Source: a virus. From it: DNA of 29,291 nucleotides. The translations under genes were made by a program, and so were the position numbers. Below, piece by piece: positions 1-6,001 of this stretch (the first letter of the stretch is position 1; the number at the start of each line of letters is the position of its first letter). Below the pieces are notes generated by a model that saw only the letters and a list, made by a program, of their open reading frames with translations, was not told where the DNA came from and did no database searches. Location: positions 1-29,291 of IMG/VR virus record IMGVR_UViG_3300014502_000103. One strand, given 5' to 3'.

Positions 1-25
1 AAACCTTAGTCTATTACACTCACAT

Positions 26-88
26 ATCCTGCTAGAATCCCCATCCTGCTAGTACCTCAAGTACCCTACAAACTTAAGTACCAGTACC
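26..88. repeat. Short direct repeats (ATCCTGCTAG x2, AGTACC x4)
   Basis: The 10-mer ATCCTGCTAG occurs at 26-35 and 43-52. The 6-mer AGTACC occurs four times, at 51-56, 60-65, 77-82 and 83-88, the last two back to back. Such clusters can be binding sites for a DNA-binding protein (repressor, initiator or terminase), but spacing is irregular and no function can be assigned from sequence alone. Confidence 0.6.
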
Positions 89-100
89 CCTATGCCCCCA

Positions 101-212
101 TAGATGGGTCCCTACGCTACCATCGGCGCGCCCCATTGAACTCATGCTCCTAACTCATTGCCACAAATGAACTCATTCGCCTTTGAGTTTAGTAGAATTA
201 GGGTCCCATCTA
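101..212. repeat. Long-range inverted repeat flanking ACTCAT repeats
   Basis: TAGATGGGTCCCT at 101-113 and AGGGTCCCATCTA at 200-212 are inverted copies with one central mismatch (12 of 13). Between them the motif AACTCAT appears three times (139-145, 152-158 and 170-176; the first and third copies share TGAACTCAT). The arms could form a long stem enclosing about 86 nt, or be two sites for one dimeric protein. Function unknown. Confidence 0.5.
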
Positions 213-303
213 TCAGAAAGTACATACTAGCCTGGGAAGTGAAATCGGGACCAATCAGAGGAGAAAATTTATTTTATCCCTTTTATTGTCAGTGAGTTAC
301 GAC

Positions 304-332
304 TTGACAGCCCGATGAACCTATGCTAAACT
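304..332 (+). promoter_or_regulatory. Sigma70-type promoter with extended -10
   Basis: A perfect -35 box TTGACA (304-309), a 17-nt spacer, then TAAACT (327-332, 4 of 6 matches to TATAAT) preceded by TG at the extended -10 position (324-325). Transcription would start near 339 and give a leader of about 38 nt before the start codon at 377. It points rightward into the packaging genes and is the clearest host-type promoter in the window. Confidence 0.7.
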
Positions 333-350
333 CGAATTTGGGTTGAGGTC

Positions 351-368
351 CACTGTCGTGAGATAGTG
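351..368 (+). promoter_or_regulatory. GUGA-capped hairpin just before the first gene
   Basis: CACTGTC (351-357) pairs with GATAGTG (362-368): seven base pairs including one G-U, closed by the tetraloop GTGA, a GNRA-type loop. It ends 8 nt before the ATG at 377, where a Shine-Dalgarno site would normally lie; none is present. The 9-mer GTCGTGAGA inside it recurs at 2458-2466 before the terminase gene. Confidence 0.5.
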
Positions 369-376
369 TAGATTCT

Positions 377-781
377 ATGGTATACTTTGTTCAAGCTACC
401 AAACTTGGTCTTATTAAGATAGGTAAGACTTCTGGAGGAGTCTCTGGAGTTAAAAATCGCTTGGTAGCTATGCAGACAGGAAGCCCAGACAAATTGATAC
501 TCGTTGGAGTATCTAATGATTGGCAGGAGTTAGATCTACATTTGAAGTTCTCAGATTATAGAATGCATGGTGAGTGGTTTCAACCAGCACCAGAAATTAT
601 TAAACTGATAAAAAGTCTACCTCCTCTTTGTGTAGTACATAAAGTATTAGAACATACAAAGGTTGCAATTCAGACAGGAGATTTTCCTCTTCCTGGAGAG
701 GTAGATCCTTTAGAAAATTTTAAAAGTAAACTGAAATATCACTACGATGCCCAAACAGGCAGAGAAGAAACTTTTCAGTAA
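377..781 (+). CDS. GIY-YIG-like (T5orf172/MUG113 type) protein
   Basis: 134 aa. The N-terminal 90 residues match the T5orf172/MUG113 branch of the GIY-YIG nuclease superfamily as I know it: YFVQ at the start, IKIGKT around residue 14-18, an RL followed by QTGSP (residues 33-37), the E of QELDLHLKF, and a closing GEWFQP near residue 65. In that family the Tyr, Arg and Glu form the nuclease site. Phage members are usually of unknown role; some GIY-YIG proteins are homing or restriction-type nucleases. First gene after the promoter. The ATG has no Shine-Dalgarno site but a hairpin instead. Its stop lies inside the ribosome site of the next gene. Family call is fairly sure; nuclease activity is not. 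Confidence 0.75.
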   Translation: MVYFVQATKLGLIKIGKTSGGVSGVKNRLVAMQTGSPDKLILVGVSNDWQELDLHLKFSDYRMHGEWFQPAPEIIKLIKSLPPLCVVHKVLEHTKVAIQTGDFPLPGEVDPLENFKSKLKYHYDAQTGREETFQ

Positions 782-797
782 AGGAGGTTATACAGTC

Positions 798-1289
798 ATG
801 GAAATCACTCATGAAGAAATGAATCGTCGGTTGAATTCTACCAAGAATTTAATCAATAAACTGAACATTGCTGACAATCAGGGTCCCTCTATTGTCAGGA
901 AGCCCATGCATGTATACACTCCTACCGCTCCCAAGGAAGTAAAAATTCTTGCTGCTTCATTGGTTGCTCAAGGAGAGAAACCCAAGGATGTTGCCCAAAC
1001 TTTTGGGTTGTCCCAAAAACAAGTAGCAAGTGAGAAGAACAATCCTGTTGTGTTGGATACCATGGAGCGTGTACGCAATCTTGCATTAGACAAGATGCTT
1101 ATTGCCATGGGACTCATGACTCAGGATAAATTTGAGAATGCTACGTTAAAAGACTTAGCATCAGCTTGTGGTAGCTTGTCTCGTGTAATCGAGAAGACTC
1201 AGCAAAGGGACTCTGGTCCCATAGTTCAGTTTATTGTACATGCTCCACAGGCTAAGTCCATGGGTAGTTACCAAACAATAGATGTTTAG
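798..1289 (+). CDS. Probable terminase small subunit
   Basis: 163 aa from the ATG at 798, chosen because AAGGAGG (781-787) lies 10 nt upstream; an ATG at 747 is open in frame but has no ribosome site and lies within the upstream gene. The middle contains a helix-turn-helix-like stretch (around residues 62-80, with KPKDVAQTFGLSQKQVAS) as expected for DNA recognition, followed by a helical part with LALDKMLIAMGL and SRVIEKT. Small terminases bind the packaging site and load the large subunit. The assignment rests on size, the helix-turn-helix and position shortly before the large terminase; direct family resemblance is modest. It could also be another DNA-binding regulator. Confidence 0.6.
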   Translation: MEITHEEMNRRLNSTKNLINKLNIADNQGPSIVRKPMHVYTPTAPKEVKILAASLVAQGEKPKDVAQTFGLSQKQVASEKNNPVVLDTMERVRNLALDKMLIAMGLMTQDKFENATLKDLASACGSLSRVIEKTQQRDSGPIVQFIVHAPQAKSMGSYQTIDV

Positions 1290-1298
1290 GAGGCTCAA

Positions 1299-1529
1299 AT
1301 GAAACATTGGTTCTATCGAAGGTTCATGAGGTTTGCACACAAGCATGGTTGGCATCATGTTACTACTTCACATCTCGTAGGCGGTGACATACATAATAAA
1401 TGTCAATGGTGTGGATTAACAGAAGTTCTTAAGCATAACCATTTTGCTGGTGTTAAATTAGAAACTAGTAATGATTGCCCAAAAAACACAATCATACTAA
1501 CTAATCTAAAAGTACCCAGCAACTACTAG
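1299..1529 (+). CDS. Small His/Cys-rich hypothetical protein
   Basis: 76 aa, start at 1299 after AGGAGG (1289-1294, overlapping the stop codon of the gene before). It has a basic, His-rich N-terminus (FMRFAHKHGWHHV), a CQWC pair near residue 35 and a further Cys and several His, so metal binding is possible but a complete four-ligand site is not clear. I do not recognise a family. It sits in a run of tightly spaced small genes between the two terminase genes and its stop touches the next start codon. Confidence 0.6.
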   Translation: MKHWFYRRFMRFAHKHGWHHVTTSHLVGGDIHNKCQWCGLTEVLKHNHFAGVKLETSNDCPKNTIILTNLKVPSNY

Positions 1530-1871
1530 ATGTGTAAACTACTACTGCTTGCACTACTTCCCTTTGTAGCTAACACATCCCAACTTGGTGTTGTAAAGAA
1601 CATTCAAGTTGGTAAGTTATCCTGTGCTGGGAGACTTGTAGCACCTACTCAATTCCAGGGTTGGTGCTACAAGTCTGCTAAGTTAGTAATAAACATGGTT
1701 GCTGAGTTTGGTGCCTCAGACTTTGTATGGACTTACTTAGAGGATTCTCCCAACGAGATCTTTGCTCGCTTGACATGGCATATATACACAATGCCCTTTC
1801 TCACAGATGTGTACTGGGATGCAGAGATTACTAATGGAGTTAAGATTAGTACTCTCAAGGGGGTGTTCTAA
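1530..1871 (+). CDS. Small secreted or membrane-anchored protein
   Basis: 113 aa. The first 17 residues (MCKLLLLALLPFVANTS) form a classic signal peptide: a Lys, a Leu-rich core and small residues before a likely cut near Ser17-Gln18. The rest is soluble, with two cysteines (near residues 32 and 46) that could form a disulfide outside the cytoplasm. The start codon directly follows the upstream TAG, without its own ribosome site, so it is probably translated by re-initiation. Its stop overlaps the next ATG (TAATG). A phage protein exported early could act in superinfection exclusion or lysis timing; that is inference only. Confidence 0.6.
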   Translation: MCKLLLLALLPFVANTSQLGVVKNIQVGKLSCAGRLVAPTQFQGWCYKSAKLVINMVAEFGASDFVWTYLEDSPNEIFARLTWHIYTMPFLTDVYWDAEITNGVKISTLKGVF

Positions 1872-2254
1872 TGGGTAACATAGAACACAAAGAAGAACAC
1901 AAAGAAGAACACAAAGAAGAACACGAAAGCACAGAGCGATTCATTCTAGAAGAACTCAAGCATTTAAGAAGGGAAGTAAAAAAGCTTATGTCGAAGATCA
2001 CTGATTTTGCTGCTGCTGTACAAACGTCCTTTGATGCTGTAAACGCCTCTCTGGATAATGTTGTTACTGATGAAGCTAACCTGGCCAAGCAGATTGCTGA
2101 CTTGCAGGCTCAGATTGCTGCTGGAGGCAGCGTTCTTACTCCTGAGGATCAAGCTGCTCTGGATCTTATTGTGGCTAATGCTGTTGCGTTGGCTGCACAC
2201 ACTAAGTCTATTGCAGATGCTGTTCCTGATCTTCCTGTGGTTCCTGGGGTTTAG
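1871..2254 (+). CDS. Coiled-coil protein with EHKE repeats
   Basis: 127 aa. The N-terminus is a run of EHKE units encoded by a 12-bp tandem repeat. Residues about 18-45 are a charged helix with heptad character (RFILEELKHLRREVKKLMSK). The middle (ITDFAAAVQTSFDAVNASLDNV, then ANLAKQIADLQAQIAAG) is a second coiled coil. The Ala-rich tail ends in a Pro/Val stretch (PDLPVVPGV). Proteins of this layout are common in phage genomes near structural genes, often as small trimeric or fibre-like proteins, but I cannot name a function. The start overlaps the upstream stop. Confidence 0.6.
   Translation: MGNIEHKEEHKEEHKEEHESTERFILEELKHLRREVKKLMSKITDFAAAVQTSFDAVNASLDNVVTDEANLAKQIADLQAQIAAGGSVLTPEDQAALDLIVANAVALAAHTKSIADAVPDLPVVPGV
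1883..1930 (+). repeat. 12-bp tandem repeat encoding EHKE
   Basis: Three perfect copies of GAACACAAAGAA (1883-1894, 1895-1906, 1907-1918), then a decayed fourth copy (1919-1930). In frame this gives repeated EHKE, with alternating acidic, His and Lys residues. Copy number could vary by slippage without shifting the frame. Confidence 0.85.
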
Positions 2255-2476
2255 TATTGGGAACAAACCTTCTTACCCTACAGGTATGAGCCTCCTAGTA
2301 GGGAAGAACGCTGGTTGACTGCATCCTCCGTTGCAATTTAGCCAGCGTGTTTTGGGGGTTTGTCACTCTTGTGAAAGAGAGATAACTCTCATTATCTGGG
2401 GTAGAGTCTTTCTAGATTCTTCTCCTCTACCCCAGATTAATTAATCTTGCTTAGAGCGTCGTGAGACACGCAAGCA
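2255..2476 (+). other. Hairpin-rich leader of the large terminase gene
   Basis: 222 nt without a gene. By eye it can fold into successive hairpins: A, TTCTT-A-CCCTAC (2270-2281, one bulge) with GTAGGGAAGAA (2298-2308); B, ACGCTGG (2308-2314) with CCAGCGT (2342-2348), followed by GTTTT; C, CTCTT-GTGA-AAGAG (2366-2379); D, a 13-bp perfect stem 2394-2406/2425-2437; E, a GTGA-loop hairpin 2456-2471. B or D may terminate the upstream transcript. The density of stems suggests a structured RNA leader or a processing site rather than a single terminator. No promoter with good -35 and -10 boxes is seen. Confidence 0.5.
2394..2437 (+). terminator. 13-bp inverted repeat, possible terminator
   Basis: ATCTGGGGTAGAG (2394-2406) pairs perfectly with CTCTACCCCAGAT (2425-2437) across an 18-nt pyrimidine-rich loop. 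No proper U-run follows (TAATTAATCTT), so intrinsic termination is only possible; a processing signal or protein site is the alternative. Confidence 0.4.
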
Positions 2477-4144
2477 ATGTCTATTAAAACGTGGAAGCCT
2501 ACATCTCGACAATCAGAGTTCCTGAGTTTACCTGATGCTGTATTTGAAGCGTTATATGGTGGAGCTGCGGGTGGTGGTAAGACAGAAACTCTGGAAATGC
2601 TTCCAGTAGTAAAGAAAACCAAATTAGATACTCCTCTATACGAACATCCCCGTTTCAAGATGCTGTATCTCAGGCGAACATTTCCTGAGTTAGACAGTGA
2701 AGTAATTCCTCGTAGTAAAGATATCTACCCTGCATTTGGTTTCCAACCCTACCAAGATCAGAAAAGACGCTGGACACATCCTAGCGGTGCCATTATACAA
2801 TTTGGTCACTGTGAACATGAAAAGGATGTTAAGAAATATGATACAGCCGAATATAACATCATTGCCTTTGACGAAGCAACCAGCTTCACACCCTATCAAT
2901 ACGAATACCTCACCTTCTCTCGTTGTAGATCTTCTTCAGCTGACCTTCCCGCTATTGTGCGTTCCGGAACTAATCCAGGAAACATTGGGCATGGATATTT
3001 CCGAGACAGGTTTGTAAAACCTCACAAACAAGGTGGTGTAATCTTAAAAGAGTCTAGACTTGTAAATGGAATCTCTCAGACTCTTCTACGTTACTATTGC
3101 CCCAGCAAAGCTACAGACAATACGTACTTAATGCAAGCTGATCCAGATTATATTAATCGTCTGAATCGCTTGCCAGAAGCAGAACGTGCTGCTAAGGCAG
3201 ATGGTGATTGGTGGACGTTTAGTGGGCAGGTGTTTGATGATTTCAGAGTAGAACCTTTTCCTGATGAACCAGCTGCTGCGCAACATGTTATAGTACCTTT
3301 TAGAATACCTGATTACTGGCCCAAGTTGATCTCCATAGACTGGGGTTTTGCTGCAATGACCATCTGTGGATGGTATGCAATAAACCCTTGTCCCACTTCT
3401 AATTATCCTGCCAAAATCTACAAATACCGAGAGTACTCCTGCAAGCAAACCAAAATATCAACTTGGGCCAGCGATATTGCCCGCCTTTCGCAAGGTGAGA
3501 CATATTGTGATGTAGTTCTTGATCCCTCAGCATGGGGAGACAAGGGAGATGAATTAAACATTGCAGATCAGTTTTCCTCTATATCAGGACTCATGCCCCG
3601 CAGAGCAGACAACAATAGAATCTCAGGTAAGATCCTGGTACAGGAATTCCTGCGTTGGAAACCTCGCCCACCGAAGTACATTCCGCAAGAAGGATTTGAC
3701 CACGAACTTGCACTTAAGATACGAAGGATTTCAGGGGAGAAGTCTTGGCAGGAATATGTAGACTTATTTACTCCTGATCCTATTGAAGAATTCCTACCTA
3801 AGTTTCAGATCTTTGATATCTGTGAACAGACCATTAAAGCACTACCTCTTTGTGTATATGATAAGAATAGAGTAGAGGATGTTGCTGAGTGGGAAGGTGA
3901 TGATCCTTATGATGAAACTCGTTATGGCCTCAAGGCTTGCCAGAACTATTTAACTGGTGGCTTTGCGGAGCACGAAAGTGCGACGGAGCGGGCTAGGGTT
4001 CTAGCTGAGTTTGAGCAAACTAAGAACGTTAATCACTTCTACAGACAGATGAATACGATTGATGCTAAAGTACTCAATGATGCTGTACAAGTTAAAAAGT
4101 TTCACAGATCAAAATTCATGAGGCAGAGACATGCCAACTTTTGA
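2477..4144 (+). CDS. Terminase large subunit
   Basis: 555 aa. The ATP-driven packaging motor and DNA-cutting enzyme. Visible motifs: Walker A with GGAAGGGKT (residues 28-36), Walker B IIAFDE (128-133), a coupling-type motif SGTNPGN (163-169), then a C-terminal RNase H-like nuclease with Asp in ISIDWG (D288) and VVLDPS (D349) and a late acidic stretch (DDPYDETRYGL) for the third metal ligand. Length and order fit the family well. The start is fixed by the usual beginning (W-x-P-x-x-RQ before the P-loop), yet no Shine-Dalgarno lies ahead of it; a GTGA-loop hairpin does. The 3' end overlaps the next gene by 14 nt. Confidence 0.95.
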   Translation: MSIKTWKPTSRQSEFLSLPDAVFEALYGGAAGGGKTETLEMLPVVKKTKLDTPLYEHPRFKMLYLRRTFPELDSEVIPRSKDIYPAFGFQPYQDQKRRWTHPSGAIIQFGHCEHEKDVKKYDTAEYNIIAFDEATSFTPYQYEYLTFSRCRSSSADLPAIVRSGTNPGNIGHGYFRDRFVKPHKQGGVILKESRLVNGISQTLLRYYCPSKATDNTYLMQADPDYINRLNRLPEAERAAKADGDWWTFSGQVFDDFRVEPFPDEPAAAQHVIVPFRIPDYWPKLISIDWGFAAMTICGWYAINPCPTSNYPAKIYKYREYSCKQTKISTWASDIARLSQGETYCDVVLDPSAWGDKGDELNIADQFSSISGLMPRRADNNRISGKILVQEFLRWKPRPPKYIPQEGFDHELALKIRRISGEKSWQEYVDLFTPDPIEEFLPKFQIFDICEQTIKALPLCVYDKNRVEDVAEWEGDDPYDETRYGLKACQNYLTGGFAEHESATERARVLAEFEQTKNVNHFYRQMNTIDAKVLNDAVQVKKFHRSKFMRQRHANF

Positions 4145-4448
4145 GGATTGCATCAAAACACCAAACCAACCAACTGTGTTTGAGTCAACTAACGAAGCAA
4201 CTATCAGAAAGTTGTTTGAGTTAATTGAATCTCTTCGAGCTGAGAATGCTGCCTTGGTTGAACGAATAATTACTTTCAATAATCCTCAATCAGTAGAGCA
4301 AAGAGTAGAGATTCCAGAACATATGGAATACATTGGTAAGATGCCCTGGTACATGAGGCAGCAACTTTTGCAGAAAGCTTGTAAGAAACCTAAACTATCT
4401 GAAATTGCTGGAATTCCTGATGAAGGAGATAAATTAGATGCTGGCTAA
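4131..4448 (+). CDS. Small coiled-coil hypothetical protein
   Basis: 105 aa. The start at 4131 lies within the end of the large terminase gene and has GAGG 9 nt upstream, so the two are translationally coupled. Residues about 23-48 form a Leu/Glu-rich helix (IRKLFELIESLRAENAALVERI) typical of a short coiled coil. The rest is charged, with MPWYMRQQLLQKACKKPKLSE near residues 65-85. No family recognised. Coupling to the terminase suggests a packaging-related or head protein made in similar amount. Confidence 0.65.
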   Translation: MPTFEDCIKTPNQPTVFESTNEATIRKLFELIESLRAENAALVERIITFNNPQSVEQRVEIPEHMEYIGKMPWYMRQQLLQKACKKPKLSEIAGIPDEGDKLDAG

Positions 4449-4599
4449 GTCTGCTAAACAATATGGTAAGATGCAGAGTGTCTTACATGGTAGTATCGTT
4501 GGTGGATCTGGCCCCTCTCGTGCTGTTGCACGTGAGTTTGTGAATGCCACCCCAGCAAAGAAACGAAAGAAGTTTGCTAAAGCTCTAACTAATAAGTAA
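4438..4599 (+). CDS. Small basic phage protein (AKS-x-KQ...HGS type)
   Basis: 53 aa, missed by length filters. ATG at 4438, overlapping the upstream stop, with GAAGGAG about 9 nt before it. The protein begins MLAKSAKQYGKMQSVLHG and continues with PSRAVAREFVNAT and a Lys-rich tail. This pattern resembles small basic phage proteins that start with (A/S)KS-x-x-Q and end with a helical A-x-EF segment (DUF3008-like, from memory). Function unknown; nucleic-acid binding is plausible given the charge. The stop is TAA, and the same frame stays open for another 57 codons after it (see the next entry). Confidence 0.65.
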   Translation: MLAKSAKQYGKMQSVLHGSIVGGSGPSRAVAREFVNATPAKKRKKFAKALTNK

Positions 4600-4773
4600 G
4601 ACTTTGTTATATCTTCACATGGAACTCGAACTAGTTACGTTCAAGGGTGTAGATGTTCTGATTGTTCTAAGGCAAATAAAAGTTATATCACCAGGTATCA
4701 TAAGACCCACCAAGGTGAACGAAGACTAACTTATGCAGGATCAAGAGATCGAAAGAAAGGAGTAACACAATGA
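4600..4773 (+). pseudogene. Zinc-finger reading frame without a start codon
   Basis: 57 codons open in the frame of the preceding gene, directly after its TAA, ending in TGA that overlaps the next ATG (ATGA). The peptide carries HGTRTSYVQGCRCSDCSKAN, a compact Cys-x-Cys-x2-Cys signature common in small phage proteins that normally start a few residues before the HGT. Here no ATG, GTG or TTG exists in frame; upstream codons are GTT and ATA, with no ribosome site. An ATG at 4619 opens a different, 36-codon frame. Options: decayed start, rare AUA start, stop readthrough making a 111-residue fusion, or a sequence error. The conserved motif and the ATGA junction argue it is, or recently was, translated. 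Confidence 0.55.
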
Positions 4774-5189
4774 TTCAATACGATTTAGATGGGGCAACAC
4801 TGTTTTATGTTACTGAAGATGGATTGAAGGTTAAACGTTCTCCGTTAGATGGTGCGAGTTATAGCGCGATGGTTGATGTTTTGGACCAACAGATTGAAGC
4901 TGCTAGGGAGAATACTAATAACGTAGATGCTTACAAACAGGCGTTAGCTAATGCACAACTTAGCGTGGGGCTACCAGGATTTGTGGTTCCGGTTAAGCCT
5001 ATGCAGAAGAATGTAAGTGATAAGGGAGTTATTACATTGACTGCGTTTAATCCTCCGTTGGCGGATATCGTTCCGTTGAATGTACAGGGGACAGGGACTA
5101 ATACGATTAGACAGGAAACGGTTGATATTCAGGCGCTAGATCATGCAATGATCACAGCAATATATCGTAAGATGTTTCCTGCAAGTTAG
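4770..5189 (+). CDS. Hypothetical phage protein
   Basis: 139 aa, AAAGGAG 7 nt before the ATG. Mixed alpha/beta composition without membrane segments or clear motifs: a short beta-like start (YDLDGATLFYVTEDGLKV), a helical, Gln/Asn-rich middle (VDVLDQQIEAARENTNNVDAY) and a Val/Pro-rich second half. I recognise no family. Its place among terminase and structural genes suggests a virion-related protein, but this is position only. Confidence 0.6.
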   Translation: MIQYDLDGATLFYVTEDGLKVKRSPLDGASYSAMVDVLDQQIEAARENTNNVDAYKQALANAQLSVGLPGFVVPVKPMQKNVSDKGVITLTAFNPPLADIVPLNVQGTGTNTIRQETVDIQALDHAMITAIYRKMFPAS

Positions 5190-5206
5190 ATTTTAAGGAG
5201 AAAATA

Positions 5207-5446
5207 ATGAACTGGTTAGCTCTGATTTTGAAGTGGTTTCCAACAGTTCTGCAACTAATTGTTGAAGTGCAGAACACAATTCCTAAAGCTCCTGGTGTTG
5301 CCAAGCAGTCATTTGTTCTTGCTATGCTTCAGCCCCCTGCTGAAGAGAAAGACCAAGTTGCTAGTTTGATTAATACTACAGTTACTAATGCTCAGGCAGC
5401 TGGCATTATGGCTAAAGATCAATCAGTTGCTGGTGCAACTAAATAA
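5207..5446 (+). CDS. Small protein with hydrophobic N-terminal helix
   Basis: 79 aa, AAGGAG before the ATG at 5207. The first 20 residues (MNWLALILKWFPTVLQLIVE) are hydrophobic to amphipathic and could sit in or on a membrane; the remainder is a soluble, helical, Ala/Val-rich tail (LINTTVTNAQAAGIMAKDQS). Small phage proteins of this layout, hydrophobic head plus short helical tail, are often left as hypothetical or holin-like. With one short hydrophobic helix, pore formation is possible but unproven. Confidence 0.6.
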   Translation: MNWLALILKWFPTVLQLIVEVQNTIPKAPGVAKQSFVLAMLQPPAEEKDQVASLINTTVTNAQAAGIMAKDQSVAGATK

Positions 5447-5451
5447 GGGTT

Positions 5452-5495
5452 TCTGGTCTGACCAGAGGGTGAGTTTACTTCCCTGATTAGTAAAC
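5452..5495 (+). promoter_or_regulatory. Two hairpins in the 77-nt gap before a structural gene
   Basis: TCTGGT (5452-5457) pairs with ACCAGA (5461-5466) over three nucleotides, and GTTTACT (5473-5479) pairs with AGTAAAC (5489-5495) over nine. No U-run follows either. They may stabilise or process the transcript ahead of the gene at 5524, whose AAAGGAG lies 11 nt from its ATG. Confidence 0.4.
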
Positions 5496-5523
5496 AAAAT
5501 CAATTAAAGGAGAAATAAATCAC

Positions 5524-5976
5524 ATGGCTGTAACGCTTGCAACTGGTCAGGTAATTGATACATTGACCAAAGTAGGACTAAAGGAAACTCAGATCGTTCT
5601 TACGGATACTGCTGCTCCTGGAAACACCTTTGCTTTGGTGCATACTCCAGCAGCTGCAACTCAGGCAACTGTTAGCCAAGCTGCGGGAGCCGCTGGTGTA
5701 CGTAATGTGTGCACGGGTATCTCTGCTTCTTTGTGCACCGTTGGTACTGCTCAGGCTGCTGTAGTCCAGGTAAACCTGCGTGATGGTACTACGGGTGCTG
5801 GTACCATTCTCTGGTCTCAGTCGTTTAGTTTTGGTACTACTACAATGGTTGCTGTGAACATAACAGGTTTGTGCATTTATGGTACTGCGGCTACTGCAAT
5901 GACTCTGGAGTTTTCTGCGGCTGGTGTGGCTGCTTCTTTTGAGTCTGTTGCTCTGACTGGATTTACCACTGCTTAA
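5524..5976 (+). CDS. Beta-rich structural protein, probably virion surface
   Basis: 150 aa. Almost wholly Ala, Thr, Val and Gly, with alternating beta-strand pattern: NTFALVHTPAAATQATVSQ, then VCTGISASLCTVGTA, VVQVNLRDGTTGAGTILWS and a closing AMTLEFSAAGVAASFESVALTG. This layout (VNLRDG..G..ILWS, then LEFSAAG) is familiar to me from uncharacterised phage proteins found with head or tail genes and suggests a jelly-roll or Ig-like sandwich. A decoration, or fibre-tip role is likely, but which one is open. Confidence 0.65.
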   Translation: MAVTLATGQVIDTLTKVGLKETQIVLTDTAAPGNTFALVHTPAAATQATVSQAAGAAGVRNVCTGISASLCTVGTAQAAVVQVNLRDGTTGAGTILWSQSFSFGTTTMVAVNITGLCIYGTAATAMTLEFSAAGVAASFESVALTGFTTA

Positions 5977-6001
5977 TTGTGCACCTTAGGAGAATAAACC
6001 T

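Larger units (their letters stand above)
1..376. other. Non-coding left region with repeats and promoter
   Basis: No reading frame of useful length is open on either strand. The stretch holds several short repeats, a GGCGCGCC palindrome at 125-132 that stands out in this AT-rich DNA, a sigma70-like promoter (304-332) and a hairpin next to the first start codon; the main elements are listed separately. It is the only gene-free stretch over 300 bases. Its position ahead of the packaging genes makes it a candidate control region, or a packaging or replication site, but nothing seen proves that. Confidence 0.7.

Noticed and set aside
336-364. Captured 16S rRNA fragment in the leader
   Set aside because: Short pieces resemble the helix 36 region but in swapped order and with mismatches; too short to claim descent from rRNA.
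1-376. CRISPR array or integrase attachment site
   Set aside because: Repeats are 6-10 bp and irregular, and no integrase or tRNA end is present.
747-797. Upstream ATG 747 as small terminase start
   Set aside because: No ribosome site there and it lies in the coding part of the previous gene; ATG 798 has AAGGAGG at good distance.
1855-2088. Minus-strand frame with repeated CSSL
   Set aside because: It is the antisense of the 12-bp EHKE repeat.
2270-2437. phi29-type packaging RNA or a tRNA
   Set aside because: No cloverleaf or CCA end, and no visible likeness to the phi29 packaging RNA; the large terminase is also of a different type.
4597-4599. TAA reassigned to an amino acid in this phage
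   Set aside because: TAA, TAG and TGA all end clear genes elsewhere in the window, so general recoding is excluded; only local readthrough remains possible.
4619-4729. 36-codon frame from ATG 4619 as the real gene
   Set aside because: No ribosome site and no conserved pattern, whereas the overlapping frame carries the HGT...CRC-x2-C signature.
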